Made by a program: the position numbers and the translations under genes. This document shows positions 51,304-59,074 of a stretch of 64,000 nucleotides of DNA, one piece after another (the stretch's first letter is position 1; the number at the start of each line of letters is the position of its first letter). The DNA is from Nocardia vulneris. Its GTDB lineage: Bacteria; Actinomycetota; Actinomycetes; Mycobacteriales; Mycobacteriaceae. The notes beneath the pieces were generated by a model. It had not been told where the DNA came from, ran no database searches, and worked only from the letters and a program-made list of their open reading frames with translations. The stretch spans positions 1-64,000 of the forward strand of contig NZ_BDCI01000023.1 of the NCBI RefSeq assembly GCF_001613425.1, written 5' to 3'.

Positions 51304-52215
51304 GTGTCCGAGACTGGGACCGTCACCGCCGCGATCGTCGGGTCCGGCAACATCAGTACCGATCTGCTCTACAAACTGCTGCGCTCGACCACCATCGAGC
51401 CGCGGTGGATGATCGGGATCGACCCGGACAGTGAGGGTTTGAAGCGGGCCAGGGGGCTCGGCCTGGAAACCTCGGCCGAAGGCGTGGACTGGCTGCTCGG
51501 GCAGTCCGAACTGCCCGAGCTGATCTTCGAGGCCACCTCCGCGTACGTGCATCGCGCCGCCGCCCCGCGCTACGCCGAGGCGGGTATCCGCGCGGTCGAC
51601 CTCACCCCGGCCGCCGTCGGTCCTGCGGTGGTGCCGCCGGTGAACCTCGGCGCGAATCTGGACGCACCGAACGTCAACATGATCACCTGTGGTGGCCAGG
51701 CCACCATTCCGATCGTCGCGGCCGTCTCCCGGGTGGTGCCGGTGCCCTACGCCGAGATCGTCGCGTCCGTGTCCTCGGTGTCCGCGGGCCCCGGCACCCG
51801 GGCCAATATCGACGAGTTCACCAAGACCACCAGTCGCGGGGTCGAGACCATCGGCGGTGCGCAGCGCGGCAAGGCGATCATCATCTTGAATCCGGCGGAG
51901 CCGCCGATGATCATGCGCGACACCATCTTCTGCGCCATCCCAGAGGATGCCGACACCGATGCGATCACCGAGTCGATCCAGCGCATGGTCGCCGACATCC
52001 AGCAGTACGTGCCCGGGTACCGGCTGCTCAACGACCCGCAGTTCGATCCGCCGTCGGTGGTTTCCGGTGGGATGGCGAAGGTTTCGGTATTCGTCGAGGT
52101 CGAAGGCGCGGGCGACTTCCTGCCCCCGTACGCGGGCAACCTCGACATCATGACCGCCGCCGCGACCAGGGTCGGCGAGGTACTCGCCGGTCAAGTCCGC
52201 GCGGCCCGGGTGTAA
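51304..52215 (+). CDS. hsaG: Acylating aldehyde dehydrogenase HsaG
   Basis: This 303-residue enzyme oxidises propionaldehyde (or acetaldehyde) to the CoA thioester with NAD+, in complex with HsaF. It has a Rossmann start AAIVGSGNISTDLLYKLL and the catalytic cysteine in NMITCGGQATIPI near residue 127. The GTG at 51304 has AGGAGG six bases upstream; the GTG at 51301 is an alternative. Confidence 0.95.
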   Translation: MSETGTVTAAIVGSGNISTDLLYKLLRSTTIEPRWMIGIDPDSEGLKRARGLGLETSAEGVDWLLGQSELPELIFEATSAYVHRAAAPRYAEAGIRAVDLTPAAVGPAVVPPVNLGANLDAPNVNMITCGGQATIPIVAAVSRVVPVPYAEIVASVSSVSAGPGTRANIDEFTKTTSRGVETIGGAQRGKAIIILNPAEPPMIMRDTIFCAIPEDADTDAITESIQRMVADIQQYVPGYRLLNDPQFDPPSVVSGGMAKVSVFVEVEGAGDFLPPYAGNLDIMTAAATRVGEVLAGQVRAARV

Positions 52216-52226
52216 GGAGCGAAAAC

Positions 52227-53264
52227 ATGGGCTACTCAGCAGAACTCGACATCCGCGTCACCGACACCTCGCTGCGCGACGGATCCCATCACAAGCGGCA
52301 CCAGTTCACCGCCACCGAGGTGCGCGATATCGTCGCCGCCCTGGACGGCGCCGGCGTGCCGGTCATCGAGGTGACCCACGGCGACGGCCTCGGTGGCTCG
52401 TCGTTCAACTACGGCTTCTCCAAAACGCCGGAGCAGGAACTGATCACGATCGCCGCCGAGACGGCGAAGCAGGCCAAGATCGCGGTGCTGATGCTGCCCG
52501 GTGTCGGGGTCAAGGAAGACATCAAGATCTCCCAGGACAACGGCGCCTCGATCTGCCGGATCGCCACCCACTGCACCGAGGCCGACGTCTCCATCCAGCA
52601 TTTCGGGCTGGCGCGCGAGCTCGGCCTGGAGACCGTCGGGTTCTTGATGATGTCGCACTCGCAGCCGCCGGAGGTGCTGGCCAAGCAGGCACGCATCATG
52701 GCGGACGCGGGGTGCCAGTGTGTCTACGTCGTAGACTCGGCGGGTGCGCTGGTCTTGGACCAGGTCACCGACCGGGTGGCCGCGCTGGTCGCCGAACTCG
52801 GCGACGACGCGCAGGTGGGCTTCCACGGTCACGAGAATCTCGACCTCGCCGTCGCCAACTCCATCTACGCGATCCGCGCGGGCGCCACGCAGATCGACGG
52901 CAGTGCGCGGCGCTTCGGCGCGGGCGCGGGCAACACTCCGGTCGAAGCACTGGTCGGGGTGTGCGACAAGCTCGCCATCAGCACCGGCATCGACTTCTTC
53001 GCGATCGCCGACGCCGCCGAGGACGTGGTCCGGCCGGCCATGCCGCAGGAATGCCTGCTCGACCGCTCCTCGTTGATGATGGGCTACGCGGGCGTCTACT
53101 CCAGCTTCCTCAAGCATGCCGAGCGGCAGGCCGAGCGTTATGGTGTCTCCGCCGCGGAAATGCTCGTGCGCGCCGGAAAGCGGAAACTGGTTGGCGGGCA
53201 AGAAGATCAGCTGATCGACATCGCGCTCGAGTTGCAGCGGGAGCAGGCGGCGGTCGCCGTCTGA
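52227..53264 (+). CDS. hsaF: 4-hydroxy-2-oxohexanoate/valerate aldolase HsaF
   Basis: This 345-residue DmpG-type class II aldolase cleaves to pyruvate and propionaldehyde and channels the aldehyde to HsaG. Metal and catalytic residues are in RVTDTSLRDGSHHKRHQF (Asp near 15, catalytic His) and GFHGHENLDLAVAN (the HxH pair). The C-terminal communication domain is present. It is the last gene of the operon. Confidence 0.95.
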   Translation: MGYSAELDIRVTDTSLRDGSHHKRHQFTATEVRDIVAALDGAGVPVIEVTHGDGLGGSSFNYGFSKTPEQELITIAAETAKQAKIAVLMLPGVGVKEDIKISQDNGASICRIATHCTEADVSIQHFGLARELGLETVGFLMMSHSQPPEVLAKQARIMADAGCQCVYVVDSAGALVLDQVTDRVAALVAELGDDAQVGFHGHENLDLAVANSIYAIRAGATQIDGSARRFGAGAGNTPVEALVGVCDKLAISTGIDFFAIADAAEDVVRPAMPQECLLDRSSLMMGYAGVYSSFLKHAERQAERYGVSAAEMLVRAGKRKLVGGQEDQLIDIALELQREQAAVAV

Positions 53265-53275
53265 TCGAGGCGTCC

Positions 53276-53310
53276 GGGCCGTGGTCGGTGCGAGTCACCG
53301 GCCGCGGCCC
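53276..53310. terminator. Hairpin between hsaF and YdeI-like gene
   Basis: GGGCCGTGGTCGGTG (53276-53290) and CACCGGCCGCGGCCC (53296-53310) pair at 13 of 15 positions, plus two G-U pairs in RNA, around CGAGT. It lies between the hsaF stop (53264) and the convergent stop (53314). Confidence 0.7.
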
Positions 53311-53313
53311 TGG

Positions 53314-53679
53314 TTATGCCGCGGCTGCCCAGCGCCCGTCCGCCTGTGCGGCCGCGATCGCGGCGAAACCTGCCGCTCGCATCCGCCCGGCGGCGATCAG
53401 CACGTCCGCCTTGCCGACATTGATCCGCGACCACGGGCTCTTGGCGCGCCGCGGTGAATACCGCTGCAGGTAGTACTCCGCATCCAACTTTCGCCGATGA
53501 CTGTCGATCCACCCGAAACACAGTGCCCCGTCGAGGGCCTCGGTAATCGTGATCGTCGAGTCCGCCGCGCCCTTCTTGGCGATCTTCAGCCATACATCCT
53601 GTGCCGCATCGTGATTCGCGCTGAGCCAGTGCTCCCACTGCGCGAGGTCGGTGCAGGTGATGATCTCGGTGCCGGTCAT
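53314..53679 (-). pseudogene. YdeI/OmpD-associated family protein, C-terminally truncated
   Basis: This 121-residue frame is clearly related to YdeI-family proteins (WEHWLSANHDAAQDVWLKIAKKG, ALDGALCFGWIDSHRRKLD, YSPRRAKSPWSRINVGKADVLI). Family members run about 190-200 residues; here the frame ends at AQADGRWAAAA, where the family has a further 70-residue helical domain. The lost part would lie where the hsaF terminator is now. The product may be a stable shorter domain or non-functional. Confidence 0.6.
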
Positions 53680-53727
53680 GCCTTCATCTTCCGCGCATAA
53701 GTGCGCACCGAATGAGCACTTAAGAAC

Positions 53728-54435
53728 TCAGCGCACGACTTTGATGCCGAAGTGGCCGCCGAGCGCGAAGCCGAGGGCGGAGTGCAGGTGGGCGTACATC
53801 TCCTGGCCGCGGGCCGCGACGAGGTCGCCGAGATCGAGGATGTCGGTCCAGCCGTAGGACGTCAGCAGGTCGGTGACGGCGGCTTTGGCGGTGCTGTCGT
53901 TGCCGGAGATCGGCATGGTGTGGTCACCGCCGTTGACGGTCGCTGGATCGACCACGGTCGCCTGCTCCTGCGTGACGAAAGCCTTGACCACCATGGTTTT
54001 CGGCAACGCGCGCTGGATCTGTTCACCGAGGCTGTCGGTGTCCAGCACGGTGAAACTCGGCATCGCGCCCCATGGCGTGGGCCACGGGTACGGGCCGTGC
54101 TCGGTGTAGTTGTACGGCACGCCGTAATCGATGAGCACCTTGCCCGCGAGTTGTTCGCTGATACCGCTGAGCGCGGCTACCGCGCTCGCGCCGTCGATGC
54201 CGTTGATCACCAGCTGGTCCGCCGCGGCAGCCGCCTCGCCGAACGTGCGCACCGGGATCTCGGGGTGTGCCGCCGACCATTCGCTGAGCGGCGGATTGCC
54301 CATCCGATCCGGCTCGGTCCTGGCCAGCGTGACCGCCGGATCCCTGGTGCCCAGCACCACCTCGTAACCCAGCTCGGCCAATTTCGCGGCATGCAGCCTG
54401 CCGCCCTCGCCGGTCCCCAGAACTGCAATCTGCAT
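53728..54435 (-). CDS. NADP-binding F420 reductase-like oxidoreductase
   Basis: This 235-residue Rossmann protein (NADPH-dependent F420 reductase / NADP oxidoreductase family) has the dinucleotide loop MQIAVLGTGEGGRLHAAKLAELGYEVVLGTRD at 1-32. The C terminus (AARGQEMYAHLHSALGFALGGHFGIKVV) is typical of the family. The cofactor partner (F420 or flavin) cannot be read from sequence. It is a single gene, with two matching operators (54516-54531 and 54576-54589) upstream. The regulator is not next to it. Confidence 0.82.
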   Translation of the reverse strand: MQIAVLGTGEGGRLHAAKLAELGYEVVLGTRDPAVTLARTEPDRMGNPPLSEWSAAHPEIPVRTFGEAAAAADQLVINGIDGASAVAALSGISEQLAGKVLIDYGVPYNYTEHGPYPWPTPWGAMPSFTVLDTDSLGEQIQRALPKTMVVKAFVTQEQATVVDPATVNGGDHTMPISGNDSTAKAAVTDLLTSYGWTDILDLGDLVAARGQEMYAHLHSALGFALGGHFGIKVVR

Positions 54436-54515
54436 GCCGCACTCCTTCTCGTCACGGAACTCGATGTCATCGGATCGCCGCCGTCGAGCGCGCCGCCCCG
54501 GACGCGAACCTCGCT

Positions 54516-54531
54516 AGGTACATTTGTACCT
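54516..54531. promoter_or_regulatory. Operator palindrome AGGTACA-TT-TGTACCT (copy 1)
   Basis: A 16-base inverted repeat with perfect 7-base arms. It lies 81 bases upstream of the F420-reductase-like start. The core GGTACA-N2-TGTACC is repeated 59 bases away. Confidence 0.7.
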
Positions 54532-54575
54532 TAAAAGTTGCCTGATGTTTGCAGAGTGTGGCATGAATCGCTTTA

Positions 54576-54589
54576 GGTACATATGTACC
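54576..54589. promoter_or_regulatory. Operator palindrome GGTACATATGTACC (copy 2)
   Basis: A perfect 14-base palindrome with the same arms as copy 1; centre-to-centre spacing is 59 bases. It probably belongs to the minus-strand F420-reductase-like gene, because the other neighbour (vapC-like) ends here. Confidence 0.7.
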
Positions 54590-54624
54590 GCTGAGGGCAC
54601 GGCTGTACGTGCAATGAAATCGGA

Positions 54625-55029
54625 CTACACCGGGACGATCTCCACCATGCTTTCCAGCCCGCGAAAGTCGGCGCTGTTGCGGGTGAACAGCGGCAGCGCG
54701 CGCGACGACGCGATGGCCGCGATCATCAGATCCATCTTGCGCGGGCGCGGGTCGCGTTTCGATGCCAGGGCGAGGGCGACCAGCGTGCCGTAGCGGGTCG
54801 CCGCATTGTCATCGAACGGCAGGGGATCGAACTCGACGATCGCGACACCCAACCGCTCCGACCGTTCCGCACGTGCGATCGGGTCCTTGGCCATCGCCAC
54901 GCCTTGGTGGAGTTCGGCGAGCGTGATCGCGGTGAGCTCGGGCACCTTGGGCAGCGAAACCGGTTCGAGCTCGTAAAGATCGATGTAGGTGCAGGTATCC
55001 AGAATGCCGCTGTCGCGTCGTTCGCTCAC
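54625..55029 (-). CDS. vapC: VapC-like PIN-domain toxin
   Basis: This 134-residue PIN endoribonuclease has the four acidic residues of the family: Asp11 (GILDTCTYIDL), Glu near 44 (TLAELHQG), Asp in KMDLMIAAIA and Asp in TRNSADFRGL. GTG at 55029 overlaps the antitoxin stop by four bases. It is the second gene of the toxin-antitoxin pair. Confidence 0.88.
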   Translation of the reverse strand: MSERRDSGILDTCTYIDLYELEPVSLPKVPELTAITLAELHQGVAMAKDPIARAERSERLGVAIVEFDPLPFDDNAATRYGTLVALALASKRDPRPRKMDLMIAAIASSRALPLFTRNSADFRGLESMVEIVPV

Positions 55030-55301
55030 CAGCGCGCTCCCCACGTGTCGTCATCGCCGATGCGGTCCTCGGTCCCGAAGAACTCGTCGGCTTCCTTGCG
55101 CATCTCCGCGTAGTTCAGGCGCGGTAACTTGCGATGCTTTTCGACCAGCTCTTCCGCGGTCAGCCGGCGTCGGCGGTTGACCGGCCGCAACTCGGCGATT
55201 TCGACCCCGTTGCGAGTGACCCGAAACGTTTCCCCGGCCTCGACCGCATCCATGACCGCCGCGGAGTTGTTCCGAAATTCCCGCTGCGTGATCACCTTCA
55301 T
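55026..55301 (-). CDS. vapB: Phd/YefM-type antitoxin of the VapBC-like pair
   Basis: This 91-residue antitoxin has the Phd/YefM N-terminal DNA-binding fold (MKVITQREFRNNSAAVMDAVEAGETFRVTRNGVEIAELRPV). The acidic C terminus (EMRKEADEFFGTEDRIGDDD) should bind the toxin. It is first in the operon, with an inverted repeat a few bases upstream of its start that fits autoregulation. Confidence 0.9.
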   Translation of the reverse strand: MKVITQREFRNNSAAVMDAVEAGETFRVTRNGVEIAELRPVNRRRRLTAEELVEKHRKLPRLNYAEMRKEADEFFGTEDRIGDDDTWGARW

Positions 55302-55308
55302 TGCGCAA

Positions 55309-55339
55309 GTGTAGCCCCCTGTAGCACACGGGGCTACAC
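55309..55339. promoter_or_regulatory. Inverted repeat, toxin-antitoxin operator
   Basis: GTGTAGCCCC (55309-55318) and GGGGCTACAC (55330-55339) are perfect 10-base arms around an 11-base centre that repeats the half-site TGTAGC. It starts eight bases upstream of the antitoxin ATG and probably binds the VapB-VapC complex. Confidence 0.75.
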
Positions 55340-55359
55340 GCGCTTTGTCGTGTCCCGGG

Positions 55360-55788
55360 CTAGCTTTGGGGGCGGCTGTGGGCCAGCGCGGTTGCTGAGG
55401 CGCGGAGGAGGGCGACCAGCTGGGCTCGGTCGGTGCGGGGGAGGCGGGCGCGCAGTTCTTGTTCGAAAGCGTCCCGGATGTCGGAGCCCATCGTTCGGCC
55501 CTGCCCGGTGATGATGACCCGAGTTACCCGGCGATCCGCGGAATCGGTTTGCCGAGACACGAAGCCTCGCCGCTCCAGCCGGTCTACCAGGCCTGTGACG
55601 TTGGTCTTGTCGCAGCCCAGCGCACTTGCCAGCTCGCCGAAAGAGGGTGGCTCGCCGTGTAGCTGGCACAGCAGTTCGGCCTGCTGCATGGTCAAGCCGA
55701 ACCGCCGGGCGATCAAGTGGTATAGCGCGTTGACCTCGCGATTCAGCGCCGAGAAGGCGGCCGACAGCTCATGCTCTTCGATCGTCAC
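55360..55788 (-). CDS. MarR-family transcriptional regulator
   Basis: This 142-residue winged-helix regulator has recognition helix region SFGELASALGCDKTNVTGLVDRLERRGFVSRQTDSADRRVTRVIITGQG (residues about 50-98), the classic MarR pattern. It is divergent from a short-chain dehydrogenase gene, with an operator-like inverted repeat between (55821-55838). It probably represses itself and the SDR gene in response to a small phenolic-type ligand. Confidence 0.88.
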   Translation of the reverse strand: MTIEEHELSAAFSALNREVNALYHLIARRFGLTMQQAELLCQLHGEPPSFGELASALGCDKTNVTGLVDRLERRGFVSRQTDSADRRVTRVIITGQGRTMGSDIRDAFEQELRARLPRTDRAQLVALLRASATALAHSRPQS

Positions 55789-55820
55789 GAGACAAGTTTA
55801 GGGAACCAACTGTTGACACC

Positions 55821-55838
55821 CTCAACAATTTAGTTGAG
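55821..55838. promoter_or_regulatory. MarR-type operator CTCAAC-N6-GTTGAG
   Basis: CTCAAC (55821-55826) and GTTGAG (55833-55838) are perfect 6-base arms around an A/T centre. It lies in the 91-base gap between the MarR start (55788) and the SDR start (55880). Confidence 0.7.
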
Positions 55839-55879
55839 CATCTCTACTATCTATCTAATGGACTAATTGGGGAGGCGTT

Positions 55880-56605
55880 ATGCCGGTCGCGATCGTTACC
55901 GGAGGATCCCGCGGGATCGGGCGGGCCATCGCAGAGCGATTGGGTGCGGAGGGCGCGTCGGTCGTCGTCAACTACCAGACGAACCGATCCGCCGCAGCGC
56001 AGGTGGTCGACACGATCGAGAGGGCGGGCGGGCGAGGCTTCGCGGTACCGGCGGACGTGGCCGACCCGGCACAGCTGCGGAGCTTGTTCGACAGCGCCGA
56101 GGAGCGGTTCGGCGGCGTGGACGTGCTGGTCAACAACGTCGGCACGGCCAGATTCGCCGCGATCGCCGAGGCGACCGACGACGACTACGAGCTGATGTTC
56201 TCGATCAACACCAGGGCCACGTTCGTCGCGTTGCGTGAAGCAGCGAATCGTTTGCGGGACAACGGCCGGATTATCGTCGTCTCATCCGGGGTGACGGCGA
56301 CGCATCGTCCTGGGTCCGGTCTCTACAGTGCCAGCAAGGCGGCGGCAGAGGAACTGGTCCGGGTCTTGGCGAAAGAACTCGGCGCCCGCGGCGTCACCGT
56401 CAACAACGTGCTGCCGGGCGCGATAAAGACCGAGGCACTGGCGGCGGCGCGCAGCCCGGAGCTGACCGAACAGATCGTCGCCGCAACACCTCTCGGTCGT
56501 ATCGGCGAACCCGATGATATCGCCCGCGTCGTCGCCTTCCTGGCGTCCCAGGCGGGTGGCTGGATCACCGGCGAAACAGTCCATGCGGGTGGGGGACTCT
56601 TCTGA
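55880..56605 (+). CDS. Short-chain dehydrogenase/reductase
   Basis: This 241-residue classical SDR has cofactor motif TGGSRGIGRAIAERLG (residues 7-22), DVADPAQ, NNVGTA (NNxG), catalytic Ser in VVSSGV and YxxxK motif YSASK. The C-terminal LPGAIKTEALA and GGWITGETVHAGGG pattern is that of FabG-like 3-oxoacyl reductases. NADPH preference is suggested by the Arg after the loop. ATG with GGGGAGG upstream. Divergent from the MarR gene. Confidence 0.9.
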   Translation: MPVAIVTGGSRGIGRAIAERLGAEGASVVVNYQTNRSAAAQVVDTIERAGGRGFAVPADVADPAQLRSLFDSAEERFGGVDVLVNNVGTARFAAIAEATDDDYELMFSINTRATFVALREAANRLRDNGRIIVVSSGVTATHRPGSGLYSASKAAAEELVRVLAKELGARGVTVNNVLPGAIKTEALAAARSPELTEQIVAATPLGRIGEPDDIARVVAFLASQAGGWITGETVHAGGGLF

Positions 56606-56671
56606 GACCCCACCCGTGGCTCCGACTGCCCGTGTGTCACCTTGTCCGGCACAGGGTTCCGCGGCGTGTCC

Positions 56672-57238
56672 TCATAACCACGTGTCGAGGGTGGTGGTGG
56701 TGAGGAAGTGTTCGAGGTCGGCGCGCCAGGGGGCGGGGGTGGTCTTGTCGGGTTCGATGGCGGTGTATTGGCCTCGGTAGAACAGCAGGGGGCGGCCCGT
56801 GTCGGTGGACTCGGAGAGGGCTTGGACGCGGCCGATGACGATGTAATGGTCGCCGCCGTCGACGACGCGGTCCACCGTGCATTCGATGGTGGCCAGGGCG
56901 TCGTCGAGGACGGGCAGGGCGCGCGGGGAGGCGTGCCAGGCGGCGCCGGCGAACTTGTCGGGTTCGCGGGAACCGAAGCGGGCGCACACTTCTCGCTGCT
57001 CTTCGGCCAGGACGTTCACACAGAAGCGGCCGGAGCGCTCGATCGCCGCCCAGGAGCGTGACGCCTTGGTGGGGCAGAACAGGACCAACGGCGGATCCAG
57101 GGAGAGGGCGGCGAAGGATTGGCAGGCGAAACCGATCGGCGCGTCGGCCTCGTCGAAGGTGGTGATCACCGTGATGCCGGTGCAGAACTGCCCGAGCACA
57201 TTCCGGAACTGCCTGCCGTCGATCTCGGGGTGGGCCAT
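56672..57238 (-). CDS. hsaB: Flavin reductase HsaB
   Basis: This 188-residue reductase of the two-component flavin monooxygenase HsaAB supplies reduced flavin for 3-HSA hydroxylation. It matches mycobacterial HsaB along its length (RQFRNVLGQFCTGITVITT, GFACQSFAALSLDPPLVLFCPTK, FYRGQYTAIEPDKTTPA). The ATG at 57238 gives the family N terminus. It is the last gene of hsaA-hsaD-hsaC-hsaB. Confidence 0.95.
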   Translation of the reverse strand: MAHPEIDGRQFRNVLGQFCTGITVITTFDEADAPIGFACQSFAALSLDPPLVLFCPTKASRSWAAIERSGRFCVNVLAEEQREVCARFGSREPDKFAGAAWHASPRALPVLDDALATIECTVDRVVDGGDHYIVIGRVQALSESTDTGRPLLFYRGQYTAIEPDKTTPAPWRADLEHFLTTTTLDTWL

Positions 57239-57282
57239 GGCCTCGTGCGCACCTACCCCGCCGTCCGCCGTCCTCTCGGCGG

Positions 57283-58188
57283 TCACTGCGGACGCTGCCC
57301 GACGGAGAAGTCGTGGCCCCACAGGCTCACCGCGGTGGATTCCCGGGCGATCCAGTCGTGGTCGTCGACTTCGAGTCCCTCACAACCGAATTCGACGTCG
57401 AAACCGCCGGGCGTCTTCATGTAGAAGGAGAGCATCTTGTCGTTGACGTGCCTGCCGAGCGTCGCCGACATCCGAACCTTCTTGCGCAGTGCGCGATCCA
57501 GGCACAGGCCGACGTCGTCGGCGTTCTCCACCTCGAGCATCAGGTGCACGATGCCGCTCGGTGTCGGCATGGGCAGGAACGCGAGCGAATGGTGCCGCGG
57601 GTTGCAGCCGAAGAACCGCAGCCAGGCGGGTTCGCCGTCGGCCGGGCGGCCCACCATCTGCGGTGGCAGCCGCATGGAGTCACGCAACCGGAAGCCGAGC
57701 ACGTCACGGTAGAACTCGAGCGCGGCCTTGTCGTCTTTGGTGCTGAGCACGACGTGACCGAGCCCCTGCTCCTCGGTGACGAACCGATGCCCGTACGGGC
57801 TGACCACGCGCCGATGTTCCAGTGCCGCACCGTGAAACGCCTCCAGCGTGTTCCCGGAGGGGTCGTCGAAGCGGATCAGCTCGTACACCCGGCGGTCGGC
57901 GAGTTCGGCGGCGGTGCCCTCCTTGTAGGGCACGCCCGCGCCTTCGAGCCGGGTCCGGATATCCTGCAGCTCTTCGGCATTGGCGGTCTCCCAGCCGGAG
58001 ATCTGCAACCGGTCGTGTTCGCCGGGCGAGATCACCAGCCGGGCCGGGAATTCGTCCATGCGCAGATACAGCGCGTCCGGGTCGGTGCCCTTGCCTTCGA
58101 CCATGCCGAGCACTTTGAGTCCGTATTCACGCCAGGCGGCCATGTCGGTCGCCTCGATGCGCAGATACGCCAGTGATCGAATCCCCAT
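57283..58188 (-). CDS. hsaC: Iron-dependent extradiol dioxygenase HsaC
   Basis: This 301-residue type I extradiol dioxygenase opens ring A of 3,4-DHSA by meta-cleavage. The iron ligands fit His near 145 (GLGHVVLSTKD), His near 215 (NPRHHSLAFLP) and Glu near 266 (GGFDVEFGCEG). The start ATG at 58188 shares one base with the hsaD stop. The partner hydrolase HsaD is encoded immediately upstream. Confidence 0.96.
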   Translation of the reverse strand: MGIRSLAYLRIEATDMAAWREYGLKVLGMVEGKGTDPDALYLRMDEFPARLVISPGEHDRLQISGWETANAEELQDIRTRLEGAGVPYKEGTAAELADRRVYELIRFDDPSGNTLEAFHGAALEHRRVVSPYGHRFVTEEQGLGHVVLSTKDDKAALEFYRDVLGFRLRDSMRLPPQMVGRPADGEPAWLRFFGCNPRHHSLAFLPMPTPSGIVHLMLEVENADDVGLCLDRALRKKVRMSATLGRHVNDKMLSFYMKTPGGFDVEFGCEGLEVDDHDWIARESTAVSLWGHDFSVGQRPQ

Positions 58189-59066
58189 CACTTCTCCTTG
58201 GAACCGGCCAGGAAATCGATGGCCAGTCGGTTGAATTCGTGGAACTTCTCCAACTGTGCCCAGTGTCCACACCCGCCGAACACATGCAACTGTGCCCGCG
58301 GAATCACCTTGGTCGCGATGAGCGCGCCGTCGAGCGGGTTGACCCGGTCTTCGCGGCCCCAGATCAACAATACGGGCTGGCGCAGCTTGTAGGCGTCGCG
58401 CCAGAGCATGCCCTTCTCGAAATCCGCACTGGCGAAGGACTTTCCCATCGCGCGGGTCGCGGCGAGCGATTCCGGCGTGCTGGCCGAGGCGAACCGTTCT
58501 TCGATCAACTCGTCGGTGATCAGCGACTGGTCGAAGACCATGATGCGCAGGAACGCTTCCAGGTTCTCCCTGGTCGGCTCGTAGTTGAACTTGCCGAGCA
58601 GCTTCACGCCCTCGGTGGGATCGGGCGCGAACAGGTTGTTGCTCAACCCACCCGGGCCCATCAGCACCAGTTTTCCGGCGCGCTCGGGATAGTCGAGCGC
58701 GAACCGCACGGCCGCCCCGCCGCCGAGTGAATTGCCGAGCAGGTGCACCCGTGCGGTGATCTCCAGGTGGTCGAGCAGATCATTCAGCGCCGAGGCGCTG
58801 TGCACGAAGTACTGCGGATGCTCGGTGGGCTTGTCCGAGCGGCCGTAGCCGGGCTGATCCACGGCGATCACGTGAAAGTGCTCCGCCAGCACCGGGATAT
58901 TGCGGGCGAAGTTCGACCAGGAGGACGCGCCGGGACCGCCGCCGTGCAGCAGCACGATCGTCGGGCCGTTGCCGACGCCCGCCTCGTGGTAGTGCAGCTT
59001 CAGGTCCGGACGCACCTGGGCGTACCGGGAGGTCGATTCGGCGGTCAGTGCCACGGTGGAAGTCAA
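58188..59066 (-). CDS. hsaD: Meta-cleavage product hydrolase HsaD
   Basis: This 292-residue alpha/beta hydrolase cleaves 4,9-DSHA to DOHNAA and 2-hydroxyhexadienoate. The nucleophile elbow is GNSLGGGAAVRF (Ser near 114), the acid lies in GREDRVNPLDG (about 240) and the histidine in GGCGHWAQLEK (about 268). HGGGPGASSW supplies the oxyanion site. The TTG at 59066 follows AGGAG at six bases and gives the family length. Confidence 0.95.
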   Translation of the reverse strand: MTSTVALTAESTSRYAQVRPDLKLHYHEAGVGNGPTIVLLHGGGPGASSWSNFARNIPVLAEHFHVIAVDQPGYGRSDKPTEHPQYFVHSASALNDLLDHLEITARVHLLGNSLGGGAAVRFALDYPERAGKLVLMGPGGLSNNLFAPDPTEGVKLLGKFNYEPTRENLEAFLRIMVFDQSLITDELIEERFASASTPESLAATRAMGKSFASADFEKGMLWRDAYKLRQPVLLIWGREDRVNPLDGALIATKVIPRAQLHVFGGCGHWAQLEKFHEFNRLAIDFLAGSKEK

Positions 59067-59074
59067 GGCAGCTC

